Counted from the stretch's first letter, positions 16,379 through 25,090 are shown. The stretch: DNA of 64,000 bases from Burkholderia sp. OK233 (GCF_900230185.1 NZ_OCSR01000001.1:5456001-5520000); one strand, 5' to 3'. Made by a program: numbers and translations. The notes: generated by a model from the sequence alone, not told the origin.

Positions 16379-17533
16379 TTAGAAATTGTGGCGAATACCC
16401 ACCATCGCGCCCGTTTGATTCACTCCCGGCAATGGCGTGGAGGCGGGTGGGATCACGCCGCCGTCGATTGTGAACGCTCCGTTGCGCTGGTTGAACACAC
16501 GCCCTGCAGTGACATAGACAGAACTGCGCTTGGACAATAAGTACGTCGCGCGCGCTGCGACCAGGGAGGCTCCCGCGGCACTGCCGCCGTTCACTGATAT
16601 ATGTCCGAACTGGGCGTCAATGGCGATTTGTGGAACGGGGAAATAGGTCCCGCCAAGCCACCAGTAGTTACTGACCGCGTCGAAAAGGGTCGGCGTCTGC
16701 ACCCCATGATTGATTCGATGGAGGAATCCCGCACCGATAGTCGAGGCACCAAACTTCACGTAGCCATCAATGACGGCGCGTGTATCAGTTTGCGAACTAA
16801 GCGGCAGCGGCGAGCCGACGCCACCACCGCCGTAGTTGCGGTCGAAGGCCGTCGCCACGCCCCATGTCCCCCCGTCATATTTCACCATGGCAGACATTGA
16901 CTTGCAGGCCCGCCAGTTCGTCGGCGACTGCCCAGCGCATCCGCCGGCCTCCGCAGGATCCACCGCGTCTCGCCCGAGCGAATACGTAGCGCCCACGGTC
17001 AGCCCCGATGAGGTGAAGGTGTAGGCGATAGCGTTGTCGAGTCGCGGTTGGGCCAGGTACGGGTCCAGATCTCCGGCGGCATAGACATTCGGCCCCATCG
17101 TGTCGCCCGGCAAGGCCCAATAGATCTGGGAGTATTGCCGGCCCAGCGTGAACGTCCCCCACCGTCCCGAAAGTCCAACATATGCCTGCCGGCCAAACAG
17201 GCGGCCACCTTGATTCAGCGCGCCCGTTGACGGGGCAAAGCCCGACTCCAGTACAAAAACCGCGCTAAGCCCGCCTCCCAGATCCTCCTTGCCACGAAAA
17301 CCCCACCGTGAGGGTATCGATCCCGTGAGCGACGGCGAACGTACCACACTGGACTTTTTAGCACCGACGTTTGTTACATACTCAACGCCGGTATCGATAA
17401 TCCCATACAAGGTGACAGAGCTCTGCGCCTGGGATACCCCCGGCGCACATATCGCAAGAAACGACAGCCCGCAACAAAACACCTGACGCCGCGAAAAACC
17501 ACCTTCCATCCGCTTCAACCCTGAACTCATCAT
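16379..17533 (-). CDS. trimeric outer-membrane porin (Gram-negative porin family)
   Basis: A 384-residue porin. After a long N-terminal leader containing SRRQVF and a hydrophobic stretch ending PGVSQAQ, the mature part begins SSVTLYGIIDTG. GKEDLGGGLSAVF and GTFTLGRQYSQ are standard porin segments, and it ends GIRHNF. I chose the start at 17533 because GGGGGAGG lies five bases upstream. It is divergent from the hemerythrin/Rieske gene block and may be the uptake channel for that module (inference). Confidence 0.88.
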   Translation of the reverse strand: MMSSGLKRMEGGFSRRQVFCCGLSFLAICAPGVSQAQSSVTLYGIIDTGVEYVTNVGAKKSSVVRSPSLTGSIPSRWGFRGKEDLGGGLSAVFVLESGFAPSTGALNQGGRLFGRQAYVGLSGRWGTFTLGRQYSQIYWALPGDTMGPNVYAAGDLDPYLAQPRLDNAIAYTFTSSGLTVGATYSLGRDAVDPAEAGGCAGQSPTNWRACKSMSAMVKYDGGTWGVATAFDRNYGGGGVGSPLPLSSQTDTRAVIDGYVKFGASTIGAGFLHRINHGVQTPTLFDAVSNYWWLGGTYFPVPQIAIDAQFGHISVNGGSAAGASLVAARATYLLSKRSSVYVTAGRVFNQRNGAFTIDGGVIPPASTPLPGVNQTGAMVGIRHNF

Positions 17534-17554
17534 CTGCCTCCCCCTGGCTTTGTG

Positions 17555-17586
17555 CTTCCATGGAAGATAAATTTTTGTCATCTTCC
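17555..17586. promoter_or_regulatory. nested inverted repeats upstream of the porin gene
   Basis: CTTCCATGGAAG (17555-17566) is a perfect palindrome. GGAAGAT (17562-17568) pairs with ATCTTCC (17580-17586) across 11 bases. The core recurs as TTCCGTAGAAGA at 17751-17762. The two copies bracket the divergent intergenic region and may be sites for an unidentified regulator. Confidence 0.4.
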
Positions 17587-17645
17587 CTGTCAAACGATTT
17601 GCCGTCGGGAGATACCCGTATCCCGCATGTCATATATCCATATCC

Positions 17646-17673
17646 GCCATATGCAGCAAGCTTCATAGGTCAA
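17646..17673 (-). promoter_or_regulatory. possible sigma70 promoter of the porin gene
   Basis: On the minus strand TTGACC (17668-17673) and TATGGC (17646-17651) are separated by 16 bases, about 110 bases from the porin start. The match is moderate. Confidence 0.4.
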
Positions 17674-17748
17674 AACAGGCGCGTTTTTTCGATCTTTTTA
17701 TATGTATCGGCGTTTGCCCTATCTCGACATTTGTCGCTCGATGTATCA

Positions 17749-17762
17749 TCTTCCGTAGAAGA
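17749..17762. promoter_or_regulatory. TCTTC-CGTA-GAAGA palindrome upstream of the hemerythrin gene
   Basis: This five-base-arm inverted repeat shares TTCC.T.GAAGA with the repeat at 17555-17566. It lies about 45 bases before the hemerythrin start, where a repressor or activator could act on the Rieske operon. Confidence 0.4.
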
Positions 17763-17804
17763 CAATAATTTTCGGCGTGATGAACTTGGCAGGAGTGCGT
17801 TGAA

Positions 17805-18359
17805 ATGAACGATTTGAAAGACCGGCAGACAATTCGCGATCGCGGTGCCGCCCCATTACCGACCCCAACCGCAGGGTCATCAATGGTCGAGTCAACGGAG
17901 CATGCCGGCGAAAAGGCCCTTGCTCGCCCTCGCTTTGTCTGGGACGACGACTATGCCCTTGGCCATCAGACGATGGACGAAACTCATCACGAGTTTGTCG
18001 CATGTGTACACACGCTGCTGACAACGGAAGACGAAAATCTTGAGAACGCGCTCGAAGCGTTTGCTGAGCACGCGCGCCGTCACTTTGACGACGAAGATGC
18101 CTCGATGCGCGAGACAGCCTACGGTTCAGCGGGCTGCCATATCGATGAGCACGCTGCGGTGCTCCGATCGCTCGATGATGTACGGGCCATGTTGGCTGAT
18201 GGACGGACCGAGGTCGTCCGCTCTTTTGCCCGAGCGCTGATGGATTGGTTTCCGGAGCATGTGCGCGTGATGGATCAGGGTTTGGCGCGCTGGCTGATTC
18301 AGCGACAGCTGGGCGCCTCGCCAGTAGTCATCCGGCGTCGACTTCACATCGCCAGCTGA
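17805..18359 (+). CDS. bacteriohemerythrin-like protein
   Basis: The 184-residue protein has a 40-residue variable N-terminus followed by a four-helix hemerythrin domain. Iron ligands visible are His in LGHQTMDETHHEF, His and Glu in HARRHFDDEDASM, two His in HIDEHAAVL, and His/Asp in HVRVMDQGLARWL. Such proteins bind O2 reversibly at a di-iron site. It is the first gene of a run with the reductase and two Rieske oxygenases (32 bases to the next start), so it might supply or sense O2 for them; this is inference. AGGAG precedes the ATG. A fragment of a second copy is at 2647-2745. Confidence 0.88.
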   Translation: MNDLKDRQTIRDRGAAPLPTPTAGSSMVESTEHAGEKALARPRFVWDDDYALGHQTMDETHHEFVACVHTLLTTEDENLENALEAFAEHARRHFDDEDASMRETAYGSAGCHIDEHAAVLRSLDDVRAMLADGRTEVVRSFARALMDWFPEHVRVMDQGLARWLIQRQLGASPVVIRRRLHIAS

Positions 18360-18391
18360 CACGCTCTCCTCTCTTTACTCATGTATCTGTC

Positions 18392-19384
18392 ATGGAACAC
18401 ACACCACCCCCTATGAACACCTTGCTGCAGGTCAAAGTCGCCGCCAGGATCCAACTGGCGGACGACATTGCCGGCTACGAGCTCTCGCCGGTGTCGGATG
18501 GCGAACTGCCGGTCTTCGAAGCAGGCGCGCACATCGACCTTCACGTACCAGGCGGCCCCATTCGTCAGTATTCGTTATATGACTTACCGGGCGAATCCCC
18601 GTGCTATCGGATCGGCGTGCTGCGTGACCCCCAATCCCGTGGCGGTTCCGCAAAGCTTCTCGAGAACGTGCATGCGGGGGACACGCTTACGATCAGCGCC
18701 CCGCGCAACCACTTTGCCCTGCACAACGATCAAAAAGACCGCTCGATCCTGTTCGCGGGCGGCATCGGCATCACGCCAATCTTCTGCATGGCGCAGCAAC
18801 TGGCGCGCGAGCATCGCGTATTCGAGATGCACTATTGCGGGCGCACGCCGTCGCGCATGGCTTTTATCGACCGCCTGCAACAAGCGCAATTCGGCGACGG
18901 GTCGCAGGTGCATGTGCACGTCGACGACGGCGCCCCTGGCCAGCAGCTCGATGCCCGCTCCGCGATAGGTGCGCCATCATCCGACAAGCATCTGTATGTG
19001 TGTGGTCCCACCGGCTTCATGGACCACATCCTGCAGACCGCGCGCGAACTCGGTTGGGACGAAGCACACCTGCACCGCGAGTATTTCGCGGCAGCGCCAA
19101 TCGATTCTTCGGGAGACGAGCGGTTCGAAATCGAGATCAGCAGCAGCGGCAAGATCATCGAGGTTCACGCGGATCAAAGTGCCGCGCACGCTTTGCTCGA
19201 CGCCGGATTCAATCTGCCGCTGTCCTGCGAACAAGGCGTGTGTGGCACGTGCATGACGAAGGTGCTGACTGGCGTACCCGACCATCGCGACCTTTATTTA
19301 ACGGACGAAGAGCGCGCACGCAACGATAACTTCATGCCGTGCTGTTCGCGCGCGAAGACTTCCCGGCTGGTGCTCGATCTTTGA
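18392..19384 (+). CDS. Rieske oxygenase reductase, phthalate dioxygenase reductase / VanB type
   Basis: The 330-residue protein has an FMN-binding ferredoxin-reductase domain (AHIDLHVPGGPIRQYSLYD), an NAD-binding domain (LFAGGIGITPIFCMAQQL) and a C-terminal plant-type [2Fe-2S] domain. The latter has the cysteines CEQGVCGTC and a fourth in MPCCSR. This order is that of class IA reductases, which pass electrons from NADH to Rieske oxygenases. An internal ATG at 18413 is a possible alternative start. It precedes two oxygenase genes, which it probably serves. A near-identical ferredoxin tail survives as a remnant at 3508-3681. Confidence 0.92.
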   Translation: MEHTPPPMNTLLQVKVAARIQLADDIAGYELSPVSDGELPVFEAGAHIDLHVPGGPIRQYSLYDLPGESPCYRIGVLRDPQSRGGSAKLLENVHAGDTLTISAPRNHFALHNDQKDRSILFAGGIGITPIFCMAQQLAREHRVFEMHYCGRTPSRMAFIDRLQQAQFGDGSQVHVHVDDGAPGQQLDARSAIGAPSSDKHLYVCGPTGFMDHILQTARELGWDEAHLHREYFAAAPIDSSGDERFEIEISSSGKIIEVHADQSAAHALLDAGFNLPLSCEQGVCGTCMTKVLTGVPDHRDLYLTDEERARNDNFMPCCSRAKTSRLVLDL

Positions 19385-19428
19385 GGCCACCAGTCACCCA
19401 CTGCCAAACATCGTAGCGAGGGATCGAC

Positions 19429-20730
19429 ATGTTGAACAAGCAAGATAATGAATTGATGTGCCGTGTTGGAACCGGCACGGCCATGGGCGATGCGATGCGC
19501 CGCTTCTGGTTGCCCGTGATCCAGTCGTCGGACATGCCAGAGGCGAATGGAGAACCGCAGACCATTGACCTGCTGGGTGAGCGGTTTGTCGTATGGCGCG
19601 ACCAGCAGGGCCGGCCCGGCCTCTATGCGGAAGCTTGCCTGCATCGTGGCGCGTCGATGCAGCTGGCCCGCTCGGATGGCGACGGCCTGCGCTGCATCTA
19701 CCATGGCTGGAAGTTCGCGGTGGATGGGACTGTTCTCGAGACCCCAAACGTCGAGGACCCGAAATTCAAGGAGCGCATCAAGGGCCGAACCTACCCCGTG
19801 CGCGAGGTGGGCGGCATCCTCTGGGGTTATCTGGGCCCCAAGGGTGAGGAGCCGCCGTTTCCCCATTGGGCCTTTATGGACCAGCCGGACGCGCACCGTA
19901 TCAACGCCTGCGCGGTCATCAATGCCAATTTTGTCCAGGTGATGGAAGGTCTCGTCGACTCATCGCACTTGACGGTCCTTCATAGTTCCGCACTGGCCAG
20001 GACGAACGACTCCAATCTCGACTATGCGAAGAAGACTTCGCACATGCAGTTCGACGCAGCTCCCAGAATCGAAGTAGATGAGACGGACTTTGGCTTCCAC
20101 TATGTGGCAATCCGCGAAACCGAGGGCAAGCGTATCGCTCGAGTGACGGCGTTCATCGCACCCTGCTTCATCGCCAACGCGAACGGGGATGTCTGGCTTG
20201 CGATCGTCCCGATTAGCGACGAACGCTGCATCCTGTATCACGTATGGTGGGATGCCGAAAAGCGCATTGGCGATGAACCGTTGCGCAATGAGCAACTCAC
20301 GTTCGTGGGCCTGGATGAGCCGACGCTGCGCAAATACGGGATGACGATCGACACCTGTGACTCTTCGGCCGCCATGTCCGTTGCGAATGGCTACCGCCAG
20401 GACCGCGCGCAGCAGCGCAACGGTCACTTCACTGGTTTTGACGGCATCACGCAGGAAGACGCCGCGTGCAGCGTTTCGAGCGGCGCGATTCGCGACCGAT
20501 CGCAGGAGATGCTATCTACCGCCGACCTCGCGATCAGCCGTCTTCAGCGCTGCCTGCTGGCGTACGCGCGGGCGGCCCGCGACCAGCAGGAGATAGCCGC
20601 GCTGCGAGCGGACGCCGGCAGCGCAATTGGCGTGTCCGGTGAAATCGGTATCGGCCAGGACTGGCGCACCCTTGTTCCCCACCATCGGATCGTTTCGCCC
20701 CAGGGCGCACGCGCACAGCGCAGCCAATAA
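19429..20730 (+). CDS. Rieske non-heme iron oxygenase, alpha subunit (copy 1)
   Basis: A 433-residue aromatic ring-hydroxylating or O-demethylating oxygenase. The Rieske cluster ligands are Cys70-x-His72 and Cys89-x2-His92 (CLHRGA, CIYHGWKF). The mononuclear iron site includes His180 and His185, with the bridging Asp177 in LVDSSHLTVLH. Length and motifs match phthalate 4,5-dioxygenase or phenoxybenzoate dioxygenase-like homotrimers that need no beta subunit. It begins 44 bases after the reductase. The next gene is a paralogue with its motifs at the same residue numbers. Substrate is unknown; an aromatic acid or ether is likely. Confidence 0.92.
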   Translation: MLNKQDNELMCRVGTGTAMGDAMRRFWLPVIQSSDMPEANGEPQTIDLLGERFVVWRDQQGRPGLYAEACLHRGASMQLARSDGDGLRCIYHGWKFAVDGTVLETPNVEDPKFKERIKGRTYPVREVGGILWGYLGPKGEEPPFPHWAFMDQPDAHRINACAVINANFVQVMEGLVDSSHLTVLHSSALARTNDSNLDYAKKTSHMQFDAAPRIEVDETDFGFHYVAIRETEGKRIARVTAFIAPCFIANANGDVWLAIVPISDERCILYHVWWDAEKRIGDEPLRNEQLTFVGLDEPTLRKYGMTIDTCDSSAAMSVANGYRQDRAQQRNGHFTGFDGITQEDAACSVSSGAIRDRSQEMLSTADLAISRLQRCLLAYARAARDQQEIAALRADAGSAIGVSGEIGIGQDWRTLVPHHRIVSPQGARAQRSQ

Positions 20731-20754
20731 CGAAATTCAAAAAAGGAGCCTTAC

Positions 20755-22026
20755 ATGTTGAGCCACAAAGACAACGAGATTCTCTGCCGTGTCGGCCCGG
20801 GTACGCCGGGGGGCACCCTGATGCGACGCTATTGGCACCCCGTGTGCGCCTCGGCCCAGTTGCCGGAGCCGGACTGCGCGCCGCTGCGCGTCCGTTTGCT
20901 CGGTGAGGACTATGTCGCGTTCCGGGATACCGAGGGCAAGGTAGGCTTTCTGGAAGAACTGTGCATGCATCGCGGGGCATCGCTCGCACTTGGAAGGGTG
21001 GAAGAAGGCGGCATCCGCTGCCTCTATCACGGGTGGAAGTTCAGCGTTTCCGGTGCCGTCATGGAAACGCCGAACCACGCGGATCCGAAGTACGCAACGC
21101 GGATGAAGGCACCCGCCTTTCCCGTGCGCGAGGAAGGCGGCATCGTCTGGGCGTATGTCGGCCCGCGCGAGTTGCTTCCGGCGTTTTCCCGTTACGCCTT
21201 CATGGACGCGGATGCGAAACACCGCGTCGTGCTGCGCATCAACGTCGCGTGTAGTTATCTGCAGCTGGTCGAGGGCGGGGAGGATAGCTCGCATGTCGGC
21301 GTACTGCACACCAACATGGCGCGCCCCGGCTGGAAGGACGACGAATTCACACCCAACGCCGACGTGGTCAACCCCGCTGCGCTTGCATCCAATGATCTGG
21401 AACCGGCGCTCAAAATCGAAGAGACGGCCTTCGGTTTCCACTATGTCGCGCTGCGCAAGACAGATGACCCGACGGTCCGCAACGCACGCGTGGTCCCGTT
21501 CATCGTCCCCTACGGCCGCATCATCCCCGCCCCGGCGTTTCAGTTCACCGTCCTCGAGGTCCCTGCAGACGACACGCACACGAGTACCTACATCATCGTC
21601 CACGGCGATGCACCGGTGACTGAAGAGAAAATTATCGAGCTGCTCGGGCTGAACGACCCGAGGTACTATGACCGCAAGAATTGCTCGTTCACGGCAAGCT
21701 GGGCGGATACGTTCGGCCAGAACCGGGAGCTGATGAAGGAAAACTGGACCGGATTGCGCGGCGTCGAAGTGGAAGACGCAACGATCGGGCTGTCTCAGGG
21801 GTCCCTTTACGACCGTTCGCGCGAGCACCTGGTACCCGCCGACCAGGCTGTCGTGCGCGTGCGCCGCGCGCTGCTGGATTCGATCAAGCGTGTGATGGAG
21901 AACCAGCAACCGCCCGCGCTCGGCCTCGACCTCCGGGGCGTGAGCGCCTGCGACCGACAACTCGAGGACGGTGCGGCCTGGCAAGACCTGCTGCCGGCAC
22001 ATCGCCAGACAGTGACAGCCTCATGA
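20755..22026 (+). CDS. Rieske non-heme iron oxygenase, alpha subunit (copy 2)
   Basis: A 423-residue paralogue of the previous gene. Rieske ligands are Cys70/His72 and Cys89/His92, and the iron site is His180/His185 with Asp177 in GEDSSHVGVLH. Sequence differs most in the catalytic domain after residue 190, which lines the substrate pocket, so the two copies may act on different substrates or different positions. AAAAGGAG precedes the ATG. It overlaps nothing and is followed by the SDR gene after ten bases. Confidence 0.92.
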   Translation: MLSHKDNEILCRVGPGTPGGTLMRRYWHPVCASAQLPEPDCAPLRVRLLGEDYVAFRDTEGKVGFLEELCMHRGASLALGRVEEGGIRCLYHGWKFSVSGAVMETPNHADPKYATRMKAPAFPVREEGGIVWAYVGPRELLPAFSRYAFMDADAKHRVVLRINVACSYLQLVEGGEDSSHVGVLHTNMARPGWKDDEFTPNADVVNPAALASNDLEPALKIEETAFGFHYVALRKTDDPTVRNARVVPFIVPYGRIIPAPAFQFTVLEVPADDTHTSTYIIVHGDAPVTEEKIIELLGLNDPRYYDRKNCSFTASWADTFGQNRELMKENWTGLRGVEVEDATIGLSQGSLYDRSREHLVPADQAVVRVRRALLDSIKRVMENQQPPALGLDLRGVSACDRQLEDGAAWQDLLPAHRQTVTAS

Positions 22027-22036
22027 GGGGACTCAC

Positions 22037-22861
22037 GTGACCAACCACACCCTTAACGACGTTCCGGACTACTTGTCCTTGTTACGACTCGACGGTCGAG
22101 GTTTTGTGGTGCTGGGCGCGGGTCAGGGTATCGGCGCGCAGACCGCTCATGCACTGGCACAGGCCGGTGCTCGCGTGCTCTGCGTCGACCGCGACGAGAC
22201 GCTCGCCCGGAACATTGCAGACGCAGTGGCGGGGATCCCGTGCGTGGCGGACGCAACATCTCGCGACGACATGCAGCGCGTGTTCGACACGGCGCGCCAG
22301 CACTTCGGCCGCATCCATGGCGTCGTCGACATCATCGGGGTCGCGGGAATCAAGCCGCTGTCTGCCGTCGACGATGCGTCGTGGGACCAGCAATTCGATA
22401 TTGTCGTCCGCCACGCCTTCCTCGCGATTCAGATTGGCGGTGAAATGATGAAGGCCGATGGTGGTGGCACGTTCGCGTTTGTCGGCTCGCTTGCCGGCGA
22501 TCGCGCCGTGCCGAACGAGGTTGCCTACGCGGCCGCGAAGGCGGCATTGCATCACCTCGTGCGCTGCGCGGGGGCCGAGTATGCCCCCCACAATGTGCGC
22601 ATCAATGCCGTGGCTCCGGGTTTCGTCCGCACGCCGCGACTGAATCAGCGTCTGGACGAAGCGACCTGGACGAGAGTCGGTAACGCGATTCCGATTGGTC
22701 GGGCGGCCACGCCGGCAGAAATCGCCGGCCACCTGTTATTCCTTGCCTCCGACCTGAGCGCCCATATGACCGGTGAAATCGTCACTGTCGATGGTGGCCT
22801 TAGCGTCCTTGCCGCCATCCCGCCCATTACGTTCGCTCCCTCAACGACCCCGACTCCCTGA
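22037..22861 (+). CDS. short-chain dehydrogenase/reductase (SDR)
   Basis: The 274-residue enzyme has the cofactor loop GAGQGIG (residues 27-33), an Asp at the end of strand 2 (CVDRDE) favouring NAD, and the catalytic Ser151, Tyr164 and Lys168 (FVGSLAG, AYAAAKAA). Placed last in the Rieske operon, it is a good candidate for a cis-dihydrodiol dehydrogenase or an alcohol dehydrogenase acting on the oxygenase product. The sequence does not decide between these. It converges on a degenerate NTF2-like fragment. Confidence 0.88.
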   Translation: MTNHTLNDVPDYLSLLRLDGRGFVVLGAGQGIGAQTAHALAQAGARVLCVDRDETLARNIADAVAGIPCVADATSRDDMQRVFDTARQHFGRIHGVVDIIGVAGIKPLSAVDDASWDQQFDIVVRHAFLAIQIGGEMMKADGGGTFAFVGSLAGDRAVPNEVAYAAAKAALHHLVRCAGAEYAPHNVRINAVAPGFVRTPRLNQRLDEATWTRVGNAIPIGRAATPAEIAGHLLFLASDLSAHMTGEIVTVDGGLSVLAAIPPITFAPSTTPTP

Positions 22862-22883
22862 AATCGGCGATGTCGTCTTCCTC

Positions 22884-23060
22884 TCAAAACGACATCCCGT
22901 CGCCGACTCGCCGCACGGCCGTGCCGGCGAAGCCAATCTTCCACTCGCCGGATGCCGTGCGTGTACCCACCGATCAGCGTTGCGCCCTGGAACTGATACG
23001 GCGTCTGGGTGCTGCGCGAATTGATCCAGATGACGTTGCTGAAATCGCCAGACTGTCGCC
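22884..23060 (-). pseudogene. degenerate NTF2/SnoaL-like fragment
   Basis: Minus-strand translation gives SGDFSNVIWINSR and PYQFQGATLIGGYTHG in one frame. SGEWKIGFAGTAVRRVGDG then follows in a second frame before a stop at 22884. Joined, this resembles the last strands of SnoaL/NTF2-like small proteins that accompany ring-hydroxylating systems. No start is visible and a frameshift separates the halves. The family assignment is tentative. Confidence 0.4.
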
Positions 23061-23121
23061 TCGGCGCACGTGACTTTGCATCAATCCAACCGGGAACACG
23101 TGGGCGATTGCATCGCTCACT

Positions 23122-23153
23122 AAACTTTGCAAACGTAAAGAATAATGTATAAG
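23122..23153 (+). promoter_or_regulatory. promoter with TetR-type operator of the ring-cleavage operon
   Basis: TTTGCA (23126-23131) and TATAAG (23148-23153) are spaced by 16 bases. A near-palindrome, 23122-23143, with halves AAACTTTGC and ACGTAAAG overlaps the -35 region and spacer. It matches the site at 34426-34447 at most positions, including CGTRAAGWATARTG. The operon it drives ends in a TetR gene, so autoregulation is likely. Confidence 0.6.
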
Positions 23154-23221
23154 ATGGGTCTAAGCCGAGGAGGGAATGCCCCCGCCCGATGCTAAAGAAT
23201 TCTTCATAGGAGACAACGGCC

Positions 23222-24145
23222 ATGCCGAAGCGAAAAATTGACACGCACCAACATTTCCTGCCGAAATTCTACGTGGACGCGGTTGGGCTGGACTTGCTGA
23301 ATGCGGCGATGCCGGGCGGCGTGGCCCCAACCTGGTCCGTCGAGGCAGCCCTCGCGATGATGGATGAGAACGGAATCGACGAGGGCATCCTGTCCATCTC
23401 CTCCGGCCCCACGCTTCCGGATGCGGCTACGTTGCTAAGAAAATGTAACGACCATGCAGCGGAACTCAGAAACCGGCATACCGGACGATTCGGTTCCTTT
23501 GCGAGCTTGCCGCTGCCCGACGTCGACGCCGCGCTGAAGGAAGTCAGCTATTGTCTCGACGTGTTGAAGGTTGACGGTTTCATCGCCTTTACGAACTACA
23601 ACGGACGGTATCTGGGGGACGAGCATTTCACGCCGCTGTGGGAAGAATTGAACCGGCGCGGGACCGTGGTTTTCATTCACCCCAATCAGCCGCCTCACGA
23701 AATACCGCCGGTCGCTCCTGCGTCCGTGCTCGAGTATCCGTTCGAGACGACTCGTACAGCCACCAGCCTGATCATGTCAGGTGCGACGAATCGCTTCAGG
23801 AACATCCGGTTCATCCTTTCGCACGCCGGGGGGACGCTGCCGTTTCTGGTACCTCGCATTGCCCTCTCGATTTCCATGATGCCCGCGGTGGCCGAGCGCG
23901 TGGGCGACACGTTGGCGGCGGTCAGATCCTTCTACTTCGACACGGCACTTTCCGCCGGCAATTCGCCCCTCAGTGCGCTGGCGCAAGTGGCCGACCCCGA
24001 TCACATTCTCTTCGGGACGGACTTCCCGTTCGCACCGGTAAGCGCAATCCGGCAGTTCGGGAAAGTGCTCGATAATATCCAGATTCCAGGCATTGAGATG
24101 GACAAGATGTACGGGGACAACGCTGCACGGTTGCTTGCGCGCTAA
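23222..24145 (+). CDS. amidohydrolase family decarboxylase (ACMSD-like)
   Basis: The 307-residue protein has the ACMSD/gamma-resorcylate decarboxylase metal and active-site set: His9 and His11 (DTHQHF), His153 (FIHPNQPP), His201 (SHAGG) and Asp267 (GTDFPF). These zinc or manganese enzymes remove CO2 from hydroxybenzoates or aminocarboxymuconate semialdehyde without a cofactor. The next two genes open hydroxyquinol and reduce maleylacetate, so a hydroxylated benzoate giving a resorcinol- or hydroquinone-type phenol is the likely substrate (inference). The gene leads a four-gene operon with an operator-like promoter. Confidence 0.85.
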   Translation: MPKRKIDTHQHFLPKFYVDAVGLDLLNAAMPGGVAPTWSVEAALAMMDENGIDEGILSISSGPTLPDAATLLRKCNDHAAELRNRHTGRFGSFASLPLPDVDAALKEVSYCLDVLKVDGFIAFTNYNGRYLGDEHFTPLWEELNRRGTVVFIHPNQPPHEIPPVAPASVLEYPFETTRTATSLIMSGATNRFRNIRFILSHAGGTLPFLVPRIALSISMMPAVAERVGDTLAAVRSFYFDTALSAGNSPLSALAQVADPDHILFGTDFPFAPVSAIRQFGKVLDNIQIPGIEMDKMYGDNAARLLAR

Positions 24146-24178
24146 CTGTATTGCCAACGCGGAGTTCAAGGAAAGACG

Positions 24179-25063
24179 ATGCGTAATATCAACGAAGACA
24201 CCATCACCCAAGCGGTGCTCGCGGCGATGGCCGGCTGTAACAACGACAGGCTGCGCACTGTGATGACCAGCCTTGTCCAGCATTTGCATTCGTTCGCAAG
24301 AGACGTGAAGTTGACCGAGAGTGAATGGGCATATGCAATCAAATTCCTCACCGAGGTTGGCCATATCACGGACGAAAAACGCCAGGAGTTCGTACTTCTG
24401 TCCGACACGCTCGGCTTGTCGATGCTGGTCACGACCCAGAACAACCGCAAGCCGGTCGAATGCACGGAAGCAACTGTTCTTGGTCCCTTCTTTGTTGCCG
24501 GCGCCCCCGAATACAGAAACGGTGACGATATCTCTAACGGTGCAGCGGGTCTCCCCTGCTTTGTTGCCGGCCGCGTTCGGGGTCTTTCGGGAGAACCTGT
24601 AGCCGGGGCAGCGATCGAGGTCTGGCAATCCGATGAAGACGGGTTCTACGACGTGCAGTACGGAGACGCGCGGGATACAAACGTGGAATATCAAGCGCGT
24701 GGTCGTTTGCAGACACTGCCTGACGGACTCTTTCATTTCCGCTCGATTCTCGCCGAGGCCTATCCCATCCCGCACGACGGACCGGTTGGTCGAATGCTCG
24801 ATGCGCTCGGACGCCATCCGTGGCGCCCAGCCCACCTGCACTTCTGGATCACGGCGCCAGGGTACGAGCCGTTGATTACCCACGTGTTCCGGAACGGGGA
24901 CAAGTATCTCGACTCGGACGCCGTATTCGGCGTGCGCTCAACGTTGATCGTCGACTGGATCGAGCACTCGCCGGGCATCGCGCCGGACGGCACTGCGATG
25001 GACACCGCGTTTTATACGCTCGATTACGACTTCGTTCTCAACCCTTCGGTGCACGGGTCATGA
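24179..25063 (+). CDS. intradiol ring-cleavage dioxygenase, hydroxyquinol 1,2-dioxygenase type
   Basis: The 294-residue enzyme has the all-helical N-terminal linker domain and the catalytic beta domain. Fe(III) ligands are Tyr157 (DGFYDVQY), Tyr195 (EAYPIPHDGP), His219 and His221 (AHLHFWI). ECTEATVLGPF is typical of the catechol/hydroxyquinol branch. It would convert 1,2,4-trihydroxybenzene to maleylacetate. The adjacent maleylacetate reductase, 27 bases downstream, favours hydroxyquinol over catechol. Confidence 0.9.
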   Translation: MRNINEDTITQAVLAAMAGCNNDRLRTVMTSLVQHLHSFARDVKLTESEWAYAIKFLTEVGHITDEKRQEFVLLSDTLGLSMLVTTQNNRKPVECTEATVLGPFFVAGAPEYRNGDDISNGAAGLPCFVAGRVRGLSGEPVAGAAIEVWQSDEDGFYDVQYGDARDTNVEYQARGRLQTLPDGLFHFRSILAEAYPIPHDGPVGRMLDALGRHPWRPAHLHFWITAPGYEPLITHVFRNGDKYLDSDAVFGVRSTLIVDWIEHSPGIAPDGTAMDTAFYTLDYDFVLNPSVHGS

Positions 25064-25090
25064 ACGGGCACATTCTCGCCGGAACCCGCT

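Noticed and set aside
20737..22002. 421-codon minus-strand open frame opposite the second Rieske oxygenase
   Set aside because: The plus strand carries all Rieske ligands; the minus frame has no motif and no start signal.
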